NCBI GenBank assembly: GCA_019856515.1
Contig: CP082230.1
Location: 868,001 to 932,000, forward strand
DNA length: 64,000 bases
Direction of reading: 5' to 3'
Source: Prolixibacteraceae bacterium
GTDB taxonomy: Bacteria; Bacteroidota; Bacteroidia; Bacteroidales; Prolixibacteraceae
In this document: in pieces, positions 10,119-17,544 of the stretch
Layout of the letters: the number at the start of each line of letters is the position of its first letter
Position numbering within the stretch: position 1 is the first letter of the stretch
Translations under genes and position numbers: made by a program
The notes under the pieces: generated by a model
The model's database searches: none
What the model saw: only the letters and a program-made list of their open reading frames with translations
Told to the model about the DNA's origin: nothing

Positions 10119-10129
10119 TTAATCTATAG
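9138..10129 (+). pseudogene. IS630-family transposase, multiply broken
   Basis: The N-terminal 101 residues are an intact helix-turn-helix domain (F-T-I-S-D-I-I-G-I-L-K-T-S-R-R-T-V). The DDE catalytic core is recognisable in other frames: Y-C-D-E-S-H-F, L-V-L-D-N-A-S-I-H-K-S and Y-S-P-E-L-N-I-I-E. Lesions seen are TGA 9441-9443, a frameshift in the A/T run near 9507-9517, a one-base loss near 9580, TAA 9613-9615, TGA 9688-9690, TAG 9706-9708, a 10-bp GATTAGATTA duplication near 9709-9728, and TGA 10010-10012. Several stops sit where relatives have Trp (before Q-K-K-G, I-R-L and K-H-I-K). The frame runs through the right inverted repeat and ends at 10127-10129, in flanking DNA. Confidence 0.85.
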
Positions 10130-10355
10130 GTGCAATTTCAAATTCTGTTAAATCACTCCAATTTTCAAACCATTTTTCAAATAATTTTATATCACTCGTT
10201 TCCATTAATTGGAAACAAATGTTTTTCTCTTTATTTACCCAAGAATTTAAATAATTTAATCCATCTGGAAACATTCTCCCTTTTTCATTAAATCGTTCAT
10301 AAACTTTGTCAAAACAATTTGGTTTAAAACGTTCTATAATCATAAAATTTTTCAC
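10119..10355 (-). CDS. DUF3303 family protein
   Basis: 78 residues. Recognised by M-I-I-E-R-F-K-P near the start, Y-E-R-F-N-E-K-G-R-M-F-P-D-G-L-N-Y, I-C-F-Q-L-M-E-T and W-x-D-L-T-E-F-E-I-A-P. This small single-domain family has a ferredoxin-like (dimeric alpha/beta barrel) look and no known reaction. Its stop codon touches the right end of the dead IS, so a few native C-terminal residues may have been replaced. It lies on the same strand as the broken small membrane gene and the MarR-GNAT gene, suggesting a former three-gene transcription unit. Confidence 0.75.
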   Translation of the reverse strand: MKNFMIIERFKPNCFDKVYERFNEKGRMFPDGLNYLNSWVNKEKNICFQLMETSDIKLFEKWFENWSDLTEFEIAPID

Positions 10356-10501
10356 AACTTAAATAATTTAAAAAAATTTGGCAGACATTATTGATCATGT
10401 CTATGTTCGCCTTTTAGATATTTATCTATTCCACTTGCTTCATTTTTCAAATAGTTCAATTGCTATATTGTTTTATTTTGGTATTCTAAACAGTAATTCT
10501 T

Positions 10502-10743
10502 TCATAAATTATTATTTTCATCAGATATTAAGACTTGCTGCCTTTTAATTTTAACAATATGAAATCCGTGAATCATAATTGCAATTCCACATCCTATTAT
10601 AAATGGTGGTGCATTGAGTAAAATCCCGTAAACTAGATAAATCAATTAGCTATTAAGGATAACAATCTTAAAAGAAAGACATTTTTCATTGCCATTGAAG
10701 TCAAGTTTATTGCTAAGGCCGTATATCCAATAATATGAATCAT
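10502..10743 (-). pseudogene. Broken small membrane protein (CBU_0592-like, about 75 residues)
   Basis: The ATG at 10743-10741 overlaps the stop of the MarR-GNAT gene in the arrangement ATGA, a typical coupled start. The first frame reads M-I-H-I-I-G-Y-T-A-L-A-I-N-L-T-S, resembling the start of small two- or three-helix CBU_0592-type membrane proteins. It then meets a TGA and a TAG. After a frameshift the rest of the family pattern is present (L-V-Y-G-I-L-L-N-A-P-P-F-I-I-G and I-A-I-M-I-H-G-F-H). It ends at TGA 10504-10502. The function of the family is unknown; this copy is dead unless the sequence is wrong. Confidence 0.6.
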
Positions 10744-11690
10744 AGTGTGAGACACATTATTTTTTCGGTTCTTTCCAATACATCCATTTGGGGTGGTGCC
10801 GACTTGTCGTTAAATCCAAGTTTGTAATATAGCTTGTGTGCTTGTGGCATACTCATAGTAGTTTGCAACCAAAGTTCTTTCGCTTCATTTTCCATACAAC
10901 GACTTATGCAACGTTCTATTAGTTTAGTAGCTATTCCAAGTTTTCGAAAGTTTGGATTAATAAATAACTTAGCGAATTCAAATGTGTCGTCATCTAATCG
11001 TTTTAAGGCAACACAACCTACTATGTTGTTTTTGTATTTTGCGTAAAATACAAATCCTCCATTTTCTAAATATGCTTTATCAGGATTATTTAAAGTGAAT
11101 TTATCATCTTCTTCCAATTTGCCATTCAAAACACCTAGTAGCCAAGGACCTGCTAATTCATAGAAGTGTTTTTTTAAACTTGGTTTATAATCAAGGATTT
11201 TTACAAATTCGTCTTTGGGTTGATGAATACGTTCATTTATTGGTTTAAAATTAATCTCCCAATCCAGCCTATTCAAAATGTTACTCATATCTGGATGTCC
11301 GATTGAAAATAAGTCTTTAAGAGTATTTGAGAAAGAAAGCCATAATGGTTCAAGTTCCATTTGTAGTTCTTTCCCTTTTTTTGTTAGTTCAACTAATTTT
11401 GAACGTTTATCTCTTGGGTTAGGCTTAATGCTGACTAACTCTTCCTTTGTCAGTTCTCGTAAAATATTCTTAACTGTAATATGAGAAAAGTCGATTTGAT
11501 TGGAAATCTCAAGTATAGTTTGGGGCAAATTTGACTTTGCTAAAACATAGTACACTGAAAACCAGCTTGCCCTAAATCGAATATTAGCATCGGAATAAAT
11601 TTTGTCGCCATCTTGTTGCAGTTTTTCACTAATTCTTCGGAATCTTGAAGCCCCTGCAAGAAATCCTAATTCATTTAACATATCTGCCAT
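10740..11690 (-). CDS. MarR-family regulator fused to GNAT acetyltransferase
   Basis: 316 residues. The N-terminal half (about 1-150) is a MarR winged helix: Q-T-I-L-E-I-S-N-Q-I-D-F-S-H-I-T-V-K-N-I for the HTH, and N-P-R-D-K-R-S-K-L-V-E-L-T for the wing. The C-terminal half (about 165-316) is a GNAT domain with N-N-I-V-G-C-V-A-L, the acetyl-CoA loop region N-F-R-K-L-G-I-A-T-K-L-I, and L-Y-Y-K-L-G-F. MarR-GNAT fusions are common in Bacteroidota, where the acetyltransferase acts on an unknown small molecule or protein. Just upstream is a double palindrome (11701-11740) that looks like its own operator. The stop overlaps the start of the broken membrane protein. Confidence 0.85.
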   Translation of the reverse strand: MADMLNELGFLAGASRFRRISEKLQQDGDKIYSDANIRFRASWFSVYYVLAKSNLPQTILEISNQIDFSHITVKNILRELTKEELVSIKPNPRDKRSKLVELTKKGKELQMELEPLWLSFSNTLKDLFSIGHPDMSNILNRLDWEINFKPINERIHQPKDEFVKILDYKPSLKKHFYELAGPWLLGVLNGKLEEDDKFTLNNPDKAYLENGGFVFYAKYKNNIVGCVALKRLDDDTFEFAKLFINPNFRKLGIATKLIERCISRCMENEAKELWLQTTMSMPQAHKLYYKLGFNDKSAPPQMDVLERTEKIMCLTL

Positions 11691-11700
11691 ATTATTATTT

Positions 11701-11740
11701 TATGAAACACCTTTCATAAAGATATGAAAGGTGTTTCATA
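11701..11740. promoter_or_regulatory. Double MarR-type operator upstream of the MarR-GNAT gene
   Basis: A perfect 40-base inverted repeat with 17-bp arms and a 6-base spacer. Each arm is itself a palindrome, ATGAAA-N4-TTTCAT (11702-11717 and 11724-11739), and the centres are 22 bases apart, about two helical turns. It lies 10 bases upstream of the start codon of a MarR regulator, which is the classical position for autorepression. Confidence 0.7.
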
Positions 11741-12360
11741 AATTCAAATATTTGCTCAGAATTGTTGTAGGTAGACTTTTTTTCATTCCGTTATTTTTAT
11801 TTGTCCGTTCAGTTCCAAAATTTTCTCAATAAACGATTCATTTGTTTAAGCATTAACATTTTTATGCAAAAGCCCTGCATTATTCTAATGACAAGTTAAG
11901 CACTTCGATCAAGTGCTGATTCATCTATTATTTAAAAAAGGGGTAAACGATGAAGACCGACGGTATGGAATCATGAGGGACCAGTAAAAATCAATTCAGA
12001 GTGTATTTCCCAAGATGTGCCATCTATTCTTAAGTTACGTACACATTGAAACTTAGAATCCACATTGTTCTATTTTAATCTATATTATCCCAGATCTCCA
12101 CTGGTCATAAATTCTAGAAAAGCTACATCAATCAGTAAAATAAAAAAAGGCGGACAGTCACCAATATTCTATTTAGTCTGTTTAGATCAAGAGAAATTGG
12201 GATTTAGAACTGCCAGTATATTATTCATATGCAATAACACACTGGCAATAATGCTTTACGTAAATAAAGCGAAGAACTTATCTATACTCATAAGAGTACA
12301 AACAAGTTCTTAACCACTTTTTTCATGGACAAACTCTGCCTCTTCAATATAAACACTGAA
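11741..12360. other. Intergenic region with no convincing gene
   Basis: About 620 bases. It contains a 7-bp stem AGCACTT/AAGTGCT (11899-11917) without a T run. A short plus-strand frame at 12065-12313 has no recognisable domain and is not accepted. This is the 3' side of the permease gene. Confidence 0.45.
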
Positions 12361-13443
12361 TTACAGAACCATATTAAATAGGAATCCTAACAGAATTATA
12401 AACAAAGTAATCGTTCCAAAGAAGATTGCGACCAATTGCCATTGCATTACTTTTTTTAATAATGTAGCTTCTGGAAGTGAAAGTCCGACTACGGCCATCA
12501 TAAAAGCAATAGCAGTTCCAAGCGGAACACCTTTAGCAACAAACACTTGAATTACAGGAACGATACCTGCCGCATTAGCATACATCGGAACAGCTAATAT
12601 TACAGCTAAAGGAACTGCATACCATTTGTCAGTAGATAGATATTCTGTAAAAAAATCTTCTGGAACATATCCATGCATCGCTGCGCCAATAGCAATTCCT
12701 ATGATTACATATAATAACACGGAGCGAACAATACCCCACGCTTCTTTGATAATAATAGGCAAACGATCAACAAAGGTGGTTCTCTCTTCACTCCAAACTT
12801 CATTTTCTGCCATTGCATTATCTTGGATTTGTTTTACCCAATCGCTCAAATACTTATCTAGTCTCATTTTACCTAGGATATATCCACCGATAACGCCCAT
12901 TAAAATTCCACTACCCGCATATATTAGAGTCGCTTTAAAACCAAAGAGACCTAAAAACATAGCCACAGCAACTTCGTTTACTAAAGGAGATGTGATAAGA
13001 TAAGCAAATGTTACTCCTAATGGGATACCTCCTTTTACAAAACCGATAAAAAGAGGGATCGATGAACAAGAACAAAAAGGAGTTACAGCACCAAAAAACG
13101 ATGCCATTAAGTATTCTAGACCGTAAAGTTTCTTTGTAGTCAAGAAGACCCGCAAACGATCCACTGGAAAGTATGCATTCACTATCCCCATTACCCCACT
13201 TATAAGAAAAAGCAAGATCATAATCTTTATGGTATCATAAAGAAAAAAATGGATCGATTTTCCTAGATGAGTGGTGGATGAAAGCGTTAGAAAATCATAA
13301 GCAAACCAATCCACCAAACTCGGGAGGTAATGATATAAAATAGCTAAAAACACAACAAGTAAAGATACCATAATCAAATAACCACATGAAGTTTTATCTT
13401 TGAAAACAGATTCTCGTTCTGAAAAGTGATTTTTTTTTCTCAT
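12361..13443 (-). CDS. UPF0718/ArsP-like permease
   Basis: 360 residues with about eight to ten membrane helices. The family signature is clear: F-G-A-V-T-P-F-C-S-C-S-S-I-P-L-F-I-G-F, then L-I-T-S-P-L-V-N-E-V-A-V, and in the second half A-V-P-M-Y-A-N-A-A-G-I-V-P-V. This DUF318/UPF0718 family includes ArsP, an exporter of trivalent organoarsenicals, where paired cysteines bind the metalloid; the C-S-C-S motif here would fit. Other members are uncharacterised. It lies downstream of an arsEFG-like operon on the same strand and has its own copy of the shared dyad (13462-13481), so it is probably co-regulated. The exact substrate is inferred from context. Confidence 0.75.
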   Translation of the reverse strand: MRKKNHFSERESVFKDKTSCGYLIMVSLLVVFLAILYHYLPSLVDWFAYDFLTLSSTTHLGKSIHFFLYDTIKIMILLFLISGVMGIVNAYFPVDRLRVFLTTKKLYGLEYLMASFFGAVTPFCSCSSIPLFIGFVKGGIPLGVTFAYLITSPLVNEVAVAMFLGLFGFKATLIYAGSGILMGVIGGYILGKMRLDKYLSDWVKQIQDNAMAENEVWSEERTTFVDRLPIIIKEAWGIVRSVLLYVIIGIAIGAAMHGYVPEDFFTEYLSTDKWYAVPLAVILAVPMYANAAGIVPVIQVFVAKGVPLGTAIAFMMAVVGLSLPEATLLKKVMQWQLVAIFFGTITLFIILLGFLFNMVL

Positions 13444-13461
13444 GACTCATTCTATTATAAA

Positions 13462-13481
13462 TGTTCGCAATAACACGAACA
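13462..13481. promoter_or_regulatory. Operator-like dyad upstream of the ArsP-like permease
   Basis: TGTTCG-CAATAACA-CGAACA. An 18-base core is identical to a site upstream of the arsE-like gene (15045-15063). It lies 18 bases upstream of the permease start, just after the ArsG stop. Confidence 0.6.
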
Positions 13482-13496
13482 ATAATCGTAAATTTT

Positions 13497-14195
13497 TTAA
13501 ATAAAGAATATCAAAATATGATAGATGCCTACAGCAACAAATAGTACTGCAACCACTTTACGAAACCATATCTCAAAACGTTTGATTTTGTTATAAACAG
13601 TTCCCATTGAACCAATACTGAAAGCAATAATCCATGCAAAAATAATAACAGGAACACCTGTAGCTAGCGCAAATACTGCTGGCAAGTATAGACTTCCTGC
13701 ACTACTAATAGTCATCGGAATTAGCATCCCAAAATATAATACACCACTGTAAGGGCAAAACGCCAAGGCAAATACAACTCCTAAAAGAAGTACTCCTCCT
13801 AAACCAGATTGGCTACGCTTTTCCATCTTTTCAGATACTCCTCCTATTCCAGGAATACGAAAAGAAAACAGATCAAGCATAAAAAGTCCAATAATAATCA
13901 ACAGGGGCCCAAGAAGTTTCTCTCCCCACTCTTGCAATACTCCTTCGATAGACAAGTGACTCGCACCAAAGAAGAACAAAATTCCAATAAGAGTGTAAGT
14001 GACTGCACGCCCCAATGTGTATACAATTCCATTAATAAAAACTCGCTTACGACTTCCAATATCTTTACTGATAAAACCAATCGCTGTAATATTTGTTGCC
14101 AAAGGGCAAGGACTTATGGCTGTCATAAGTCCTAAAATAAATGCTGTTAGAAGAGGAAATGAAGATCCCTCTAACCATCCCTGAAGTATTTCCAT
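13497..14195 (-). CDS. arsG: ArsG-family / CcdA-like membrane transporter
   Basis: 232 residues with six or seven helices, related to the CcdA/DsbD membrane domain: M-T-A-I-S-P-C-P-L-A-T-N in the first helix and A-L-A-F-C-P-Y-S-G-V-L-Y-F-G in the fourth, each with one key Cys. In Shewanella the ArsG protein of the arsEFG operon exports aromatic aminobenzylarsenicals. The order here (thioredoxin-like gene, Cys-rich ArsF-like lipoprotein, this gene) is the same. Only 2 bases separate it from the upstream arsF-like gene, so they form one operon. An alternative reading is a redox relay that passes electrons across the membrane to the periplasmic lipoprotein. Confidence 0.75.
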   Translation of the reverse strand: MEILQGWLEGSSFPLLTAFILGLMTAISPCPLATNITAIGFISKDIGSRKRVFINGIVYTLGRAVTYTLIGILFFFGASHLSIEGVLQEWGEKLLGPLLIIIGLFMLDLFSFRIPGIGGVSEKMEKRSQSGLGGVLLLGVVFALAFCPYSGVLYFGMLIPMTISSAGSLYLPAVFALATGVPVIIFAWIIAFSIGSMGTVYNKIKRFEIWFRKVVAVLFVAVGIYHILIFFI

Positions 14196-14197
14196 AA

Positions 14198-14743
14198 TTA
14201 TTTCAATGTTTCCACTGTTTCAATAATCTTTGCTTTCAGCTTCTCTGGGTGTGTCTTAGCATTCATAAATGCAACATTGGTAAGATTCTCTTTTTGATCT
14301 CCGTTTACCACAAGAAGTGTTTGTCCTGTAACATGATACTTTTCGATCAATGGATTTTCCTTATCTTGGTCTCTGTCAATAGAAATAAAAGCAACTTTGT
14401 CACCGAATGTTTCAGAAACAGTTTCTAAAGTAACTGCCTCTACTGCTTTACATGTAGCACAACGACGAGTTCCGTGAAAATAGTAAACTTTTACACCATT
14501 GCTTGCAACTTTATCCCCACAACATGGTTTCTTTTGAATATTCTTCTTTTCACTACAAGGTTTTGTAGCAGTCTTTGTTTTATCCCCACAACAAGGCTTC
14601 TTCTCAGCCTTCTTTTCATCGCAACAAGCAGTCTTTTCCACTTTCTTTTCACAACAATCCGATTTCTTCTTATTCGTTCCGTTACAAGAAGTAAAAAATG
14701 TAACTACAACAATCAATACGATATAAATTCTCAGGTTTTTCAT
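14198..14743 (-). CDS. arsF: ArsF-family lipoprotein with Cys-rich linker
   Basis: 181 residues. A lipoprotein signal ends F-F-T-S-C-N-G. Next comes a lysine-rich linker (about 22-78) with repeated Cys pairs: D-C-C-E-K-K, A-C-C-D-E-K-K, P-C-C-G-D-K, P-C-S-E-K-K and P-C-C-G-D-K. A thioredoxin-fold domain follows with the motif R-R-C-A-T-C-K after V-Y-Y-F-H-G-T. In the described arsEFG system ArsE and ArsF together reduce nitro-substituted phenylarsenicals. The Cys-pair linker could hold As(III) or another soft metal at the outer face of the membrane; that is inference. It is encoded between the thioredoxin-like and transporter genes. Confidence 0.75.
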   Translation of the reverse strand: MKNLRIYIVLIVVVTFFTSCNGTNKKKSDCCEKKVEKTACCDEKKAEKKPCCGDKTKTATKPCSEKKNIQKKPCCGDKVASNGVKVYYFHGTRRCATCKAVEAVTLETVSETFGDKVAFISIDRDQDKENPLIEKYHVTGQTLLVVNGDQKENLTNVAFMNAKTHPEKLKAKIIETVETLK

Positions 14744-14769
14744 ATTCTGAATGTAGAATTAAATTGGTT

Positions 14770-15003
14770 TTATTGGGTAATTAGTTTTACAATTTCTTTT
14801 ACGGACAAGACCCGACCTTTTGCTACAACCTCATTATCAATAACGATTGCAGGAGTAGCCATTACACCATACTGCATAATTTTCATAATATCCTCTTCCT
14901 TCTCCACAGTAGCTTCGACATTTGCTTCTGCAACAGCATCTTGCACATATTTCTCTTGTGTTTTACACTTTGCACAACCTGTGCCTAATACTTTAATTTC
15001 CAT
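14770..15003 (-). CDS. arsE: Thioredoxin-like small protein, ArsE-like
   Basis: 77 residues with no signal peptide. The active site is G-T-G-C-A-K-C-K near the N-terminus, and the cis-Pro loop is M-A-T-P-A-I-V-I-D. This is the small thioredoxin/glutaredoxin-like family often found beside UPF0718 permeases and in arsEFG operons, where it supplies electrons to ArsF. It is the first gene of the operon, with a textbook promoter (15121-15150) and two TTCG...CGAA dyads upstream, so its expression is probably controlled by a metalloid-sensing repressor encoded elsewhere. Confidence 0.75.
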   Translation of the reverse strand: MEIKVLGTGCAKCKTQEKYVQDAVAEANVEATVEKEEDIMKIMQYGVMATPAIVIDNEVVAKGRVLSVKEIVKLITQ

Positions 15004-15044
15004 ATCAATTATTTTAAAACATATGTAATATAACGGACTCTATT

Positions 15045-15063
15045 ATTCGCAATAACACGAACA
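15045..15063. promoter_or_regulatory. Operator-like dyad in the arsE leader
   Basis: TTCG-CAATAACA-CGAA core, identical over 18 bases to the dyad upstream of the ArsP-like permease. It lies between the promoter and the arsE start. Confidence 0.55.
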
Positions 15064-15101
15064 TTAAAAACAAAAAAAATGAATACTTATTTCAACACCC
15101 A

Positions 15102-15150
15102 TTGTTCGTCGTTTCACGAACAAATATAATAACATGTCGGATAAAATCAA
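15102..15150 (-). promoter_or_regulatory. arsEFG promoter with overlapping operator
   Basis: On the minus strand, TTG (15150-15148), 19 bases, then TATATTTG (15128-15121) is an exact match to the Bacteroidota sigma-ABfr consensus TTG-N19-TAnnTTTG. The perfect dyad TTGTTCGT-CGTTTC-ACGAACAA (15102-15123) overlaps the -7 box and predicted start, a layout expected for repression. Confidence 0.7.
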
Positions 15151-15942
15151 TAACATAAAGTATTTTTTTCTATTGAGTAAGAATACATCATAACACAGCG
15201 ACTATATCTAACGACAGGATCACTCTATAAAACAACACAATACCCATTTTAACTCAATTACGAGGTACCCATATTTTAAAATAGAACTGAATTAGTGGCA
15301 GGATATATGATAAAAAACTATCACCCCCATATTTCACAACCGACACCTAGCCTATCTACTAATACACATAATTCAACAGCGGGTTTCTATGGATCGAAAA
15401 GGATCTTGAAGGATATTTAATTTGATGTTCATATTGAGTGGTGAAGTAGGTATTATCTTAGGAATACAATCGTATATTATAAAACAATCATTTCTTTCCA
15501 TGGTGGCAAAAGAAAATTCGGTCACAACGATTAAAGATAACATCGAGAATATAATTTAGGCCGATAAAAGGATATAACTTTTTAAAATATTAATAATTTG
15601 CTAAATGATCATTAGGAACTTATAACGAGTGACTTAATGACATTCGTCGTAAATAAGATCGAATAAAAAAAATTCAATACGAACGAATAAAAGGCTACAG
15701 AACTATCAGCATATTAAGCATATGATTTCATCCAGCATAATCGGCACAAAAAGAGGAGTCTACTCACATCTAATTTGAATATAACTTCACTTATTTCTTT
15801 CACCATGACAAATACACTATCGTTACCTTATCGGAGACATAGATATTAAAAACAGATTCTTTATGTTCCATCATTATGTTCTAGATAATCTCCAAGCACT
15901 TTCTAATCTCCTAATGAAAGTGCTTGGTAAGATCTTAAGGCA
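15151..15942. other. Intergenic region, possible gene relic
   Basis: About 790 bases upstream of the arsE promoter. A short plus-strand frame near 15423-15559 reads L-M-F-I-L-S-G-E-V-G-I-I-L-G and may be the end of a decayed membrane-protein gene, but no family was recognised. A perfect 12-bp hairpin (15892-15903 with 15916-15927) lies 16 bases beyond the focA stop and is probably its terminator, although the T run is weak. Confidence 0.4.
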
Positions 15943-16731
15943 TCATGATTTATTACGGAATAGATAGCCATAAAGCGTTCCAACAAAAAACAATCCACCA
16001 ACAATATTACCTAAAGTTGCAGGTATAAGGTTATGGAAGATAAAATCACTCCATGAGATATCAGCACCATGGAAGATCGCTAATGGTATGAAATACATAT
16101 TTGCAATACTATGTTCAAAACCAATCGTTACAAATGCCATAACAGGCCACCATATTCCAAGTATTTTCCCAGAAGCACTTTTAGAAGCCATTCCTAACCA
16201 CATTGCAAGACAAACCAACCAATTTGCTCCAATGCCTTTCAAGAAAGTCTTATAAAACGGATTTGAAGTCTTTCCTATTGCAATACTATTCACCATATCT
16301 AACCAAGGTTTATGAGCCACAACATCGGTGAGATAGGTAATAAAATAGGCAACAAAAAGCGAACCTATAAAATTACCGATATATACCCACATCCAATTCC
16401 GAAACATATCAGACACAGGCTGCTTTCCGTCTATAATATTAGGCATGAAATAAGCTGTGTTACCTGTAAACAACTCTGCTCCTGCGATGACGACCATAAT
16501 TAGTCCCACAGGGAATGTTGCTCCCAATAGAAGTTTTTGAATTCCAATATATGACTCGCTTAAGCCAGGAGTTCCGCCTGCTACTATAATTGCTAAAAGG
16601 CTACCAAAAGCGATATAAGCACCTGCAAGGAAGCTTAAAATAAGTGTTTTCTTTGAACCATACTTCGCTTTCTTGAGCGCAGTTTTTCTTACGACATCTA
16701 CGATCTCGTCTGGTGAATACATTCCCCCCAT
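15943..16731 (-). CDS. focA: Formate/nitrite transporter family channel
   Basis: 262 residues with six helices. Family marks are Y-S-P-D-E-I near the start, G-A-E-L-F-T-G-N in helix 3 and G-F-E-H-S-I-A-N-M in helix 5 with the central gating His. FNT proteins are pentameric inner-membrane channels that pass formate, nitrite or hydrosulfide. The residues seen do not settle which one. No pyruvate formate-lyase or nitrite reductase gene is adjacent. A strong promoter lies about 97 bases upstream, and a good ribosome-binding site (AGGAGG) occurs in the leader. Confidence 0.85.
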   Translation of the reverse strand: MGGMYSPDEIVDVVRKTALKKAKYGSKKTLILSFLAGAYIAFGSLLAIIVAGGTPGLSESYIGIQKLLLGATFPVGLIMVVIAGAELFTGNTAYFMPNIIDGKQPVSDMFRNWMWVYIGNFIGSLFVAYFITYLTDVVAHKPWLDMVNSIAIGKTSNPFYKTFLKGIGANWLVCLAMWLGMASKSASGKILGIWWPVMAFVTIGFEHSIANMYFIPLAIFHGADISWSDFIFHNLIPATLGNIVGGLFFVGTLYGYLFRNKS

Positions 16732-16827
16732 AAATAGTTGTTAATAGTTTTTTATCACGTTATTCGTTATTATCCTCCTTCTTCCATGAAATGGAATATA
16801 CTCTAGACATCACGATTCTAATCGATA

Positions 16828-16857
16828 CAAAAGTATCTTAAATCAAATATCACACAA
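16828..16857 (-). promoter_or_regulatory. focA promoter
   Basis: Read on the minus strand: TTG (16857-16855), exactly 19 bases, then TACTTTTG (16835-16828), matching TTG-N19-TAnnTTTG. The predicted leader is about 90 bases. Confidence 0.7.
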
Positions 16858-17433
16858 GCATTACCTCAAGCACATACTTCCCAATATGGGGCACAAAAAT
16901 ATTTATTTATATTAAATATGAATAAAAATATCTTTCTAAATAATCAATTATTTTCATTCATAAGATTTAGATCATCAATCATAAGCTATTTTTTAAACCT
17001 AAGGGAGAAAAATTCGAAAAAGAGCGTATTAATCTATTCGCTGATGGTGATAAATAAAAACACAAGAACTATTTTATTCGTTGATATTCTTAGCCAAGCG
17101 ATTCAAGAATACTTATATACGAAGACGTCGTATTATCACTATTAAATTAGGATAGAGGGGGCTCAAATAGTAATAATTCTTATGAGGCCGATCTTAAATT
17201 GATCTGACTCCTTCGGAAGAGAGATACTGCATATTCTAGTTGATACATTTTTTGTAATCATATACCGTTAATTATACCAATACAATATTGAGATAAAATT
17301 CAAAACAATGAGATCATTGAACTTAATACGACAGGCATTTTTCAATATGCTCAAATATAGATCTCAGAACATATATGCATTCATCTATCAGAGACCATAC
17401 GAAATCTACAGAATTAAATGTATAAGAAAAACG
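16858..17433. other. Intergenic region with no convincing gene
   Basis: About 580 bases between the focA promoter and the terminator of the polysaccharide operon. A short frame at 16918-17145 has no domain and AT-driven composition, so it is not accepted. Confidence 0.5.
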
Positions 17434-17470
17434 AAAGCCCCTATCTACATTCAGTAATAGAGGCTTTTAA
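17434..17470 (-). terminator. Terminator at the end of the polysaccharide operon
   Basis: An 11-bp stem with one mismatch (17434-17444 with 17457-17467), lying 75 bases beyond the GH3 stop. Confidence 0.55.
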
Positions 17471-17544
17471 TTATCACAAAATATATTTTTTAAATTAGTT
17501 CTGTCTCAGGATAATGCAACAATTATACCTAGACAAGGAATAAT

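Noticed and set aside
12065..12313. 82-residue plus-strand frame
   Set aside because: No recognisable domain, no promoter, and it lies in an AT-rich gap behind a minus-strand gene.
16918..17145. 75-residue plus-strand frame
   Set aside because: Random-looking Lys/Ile/Asn-rich composition typical of AT-rich spacers.
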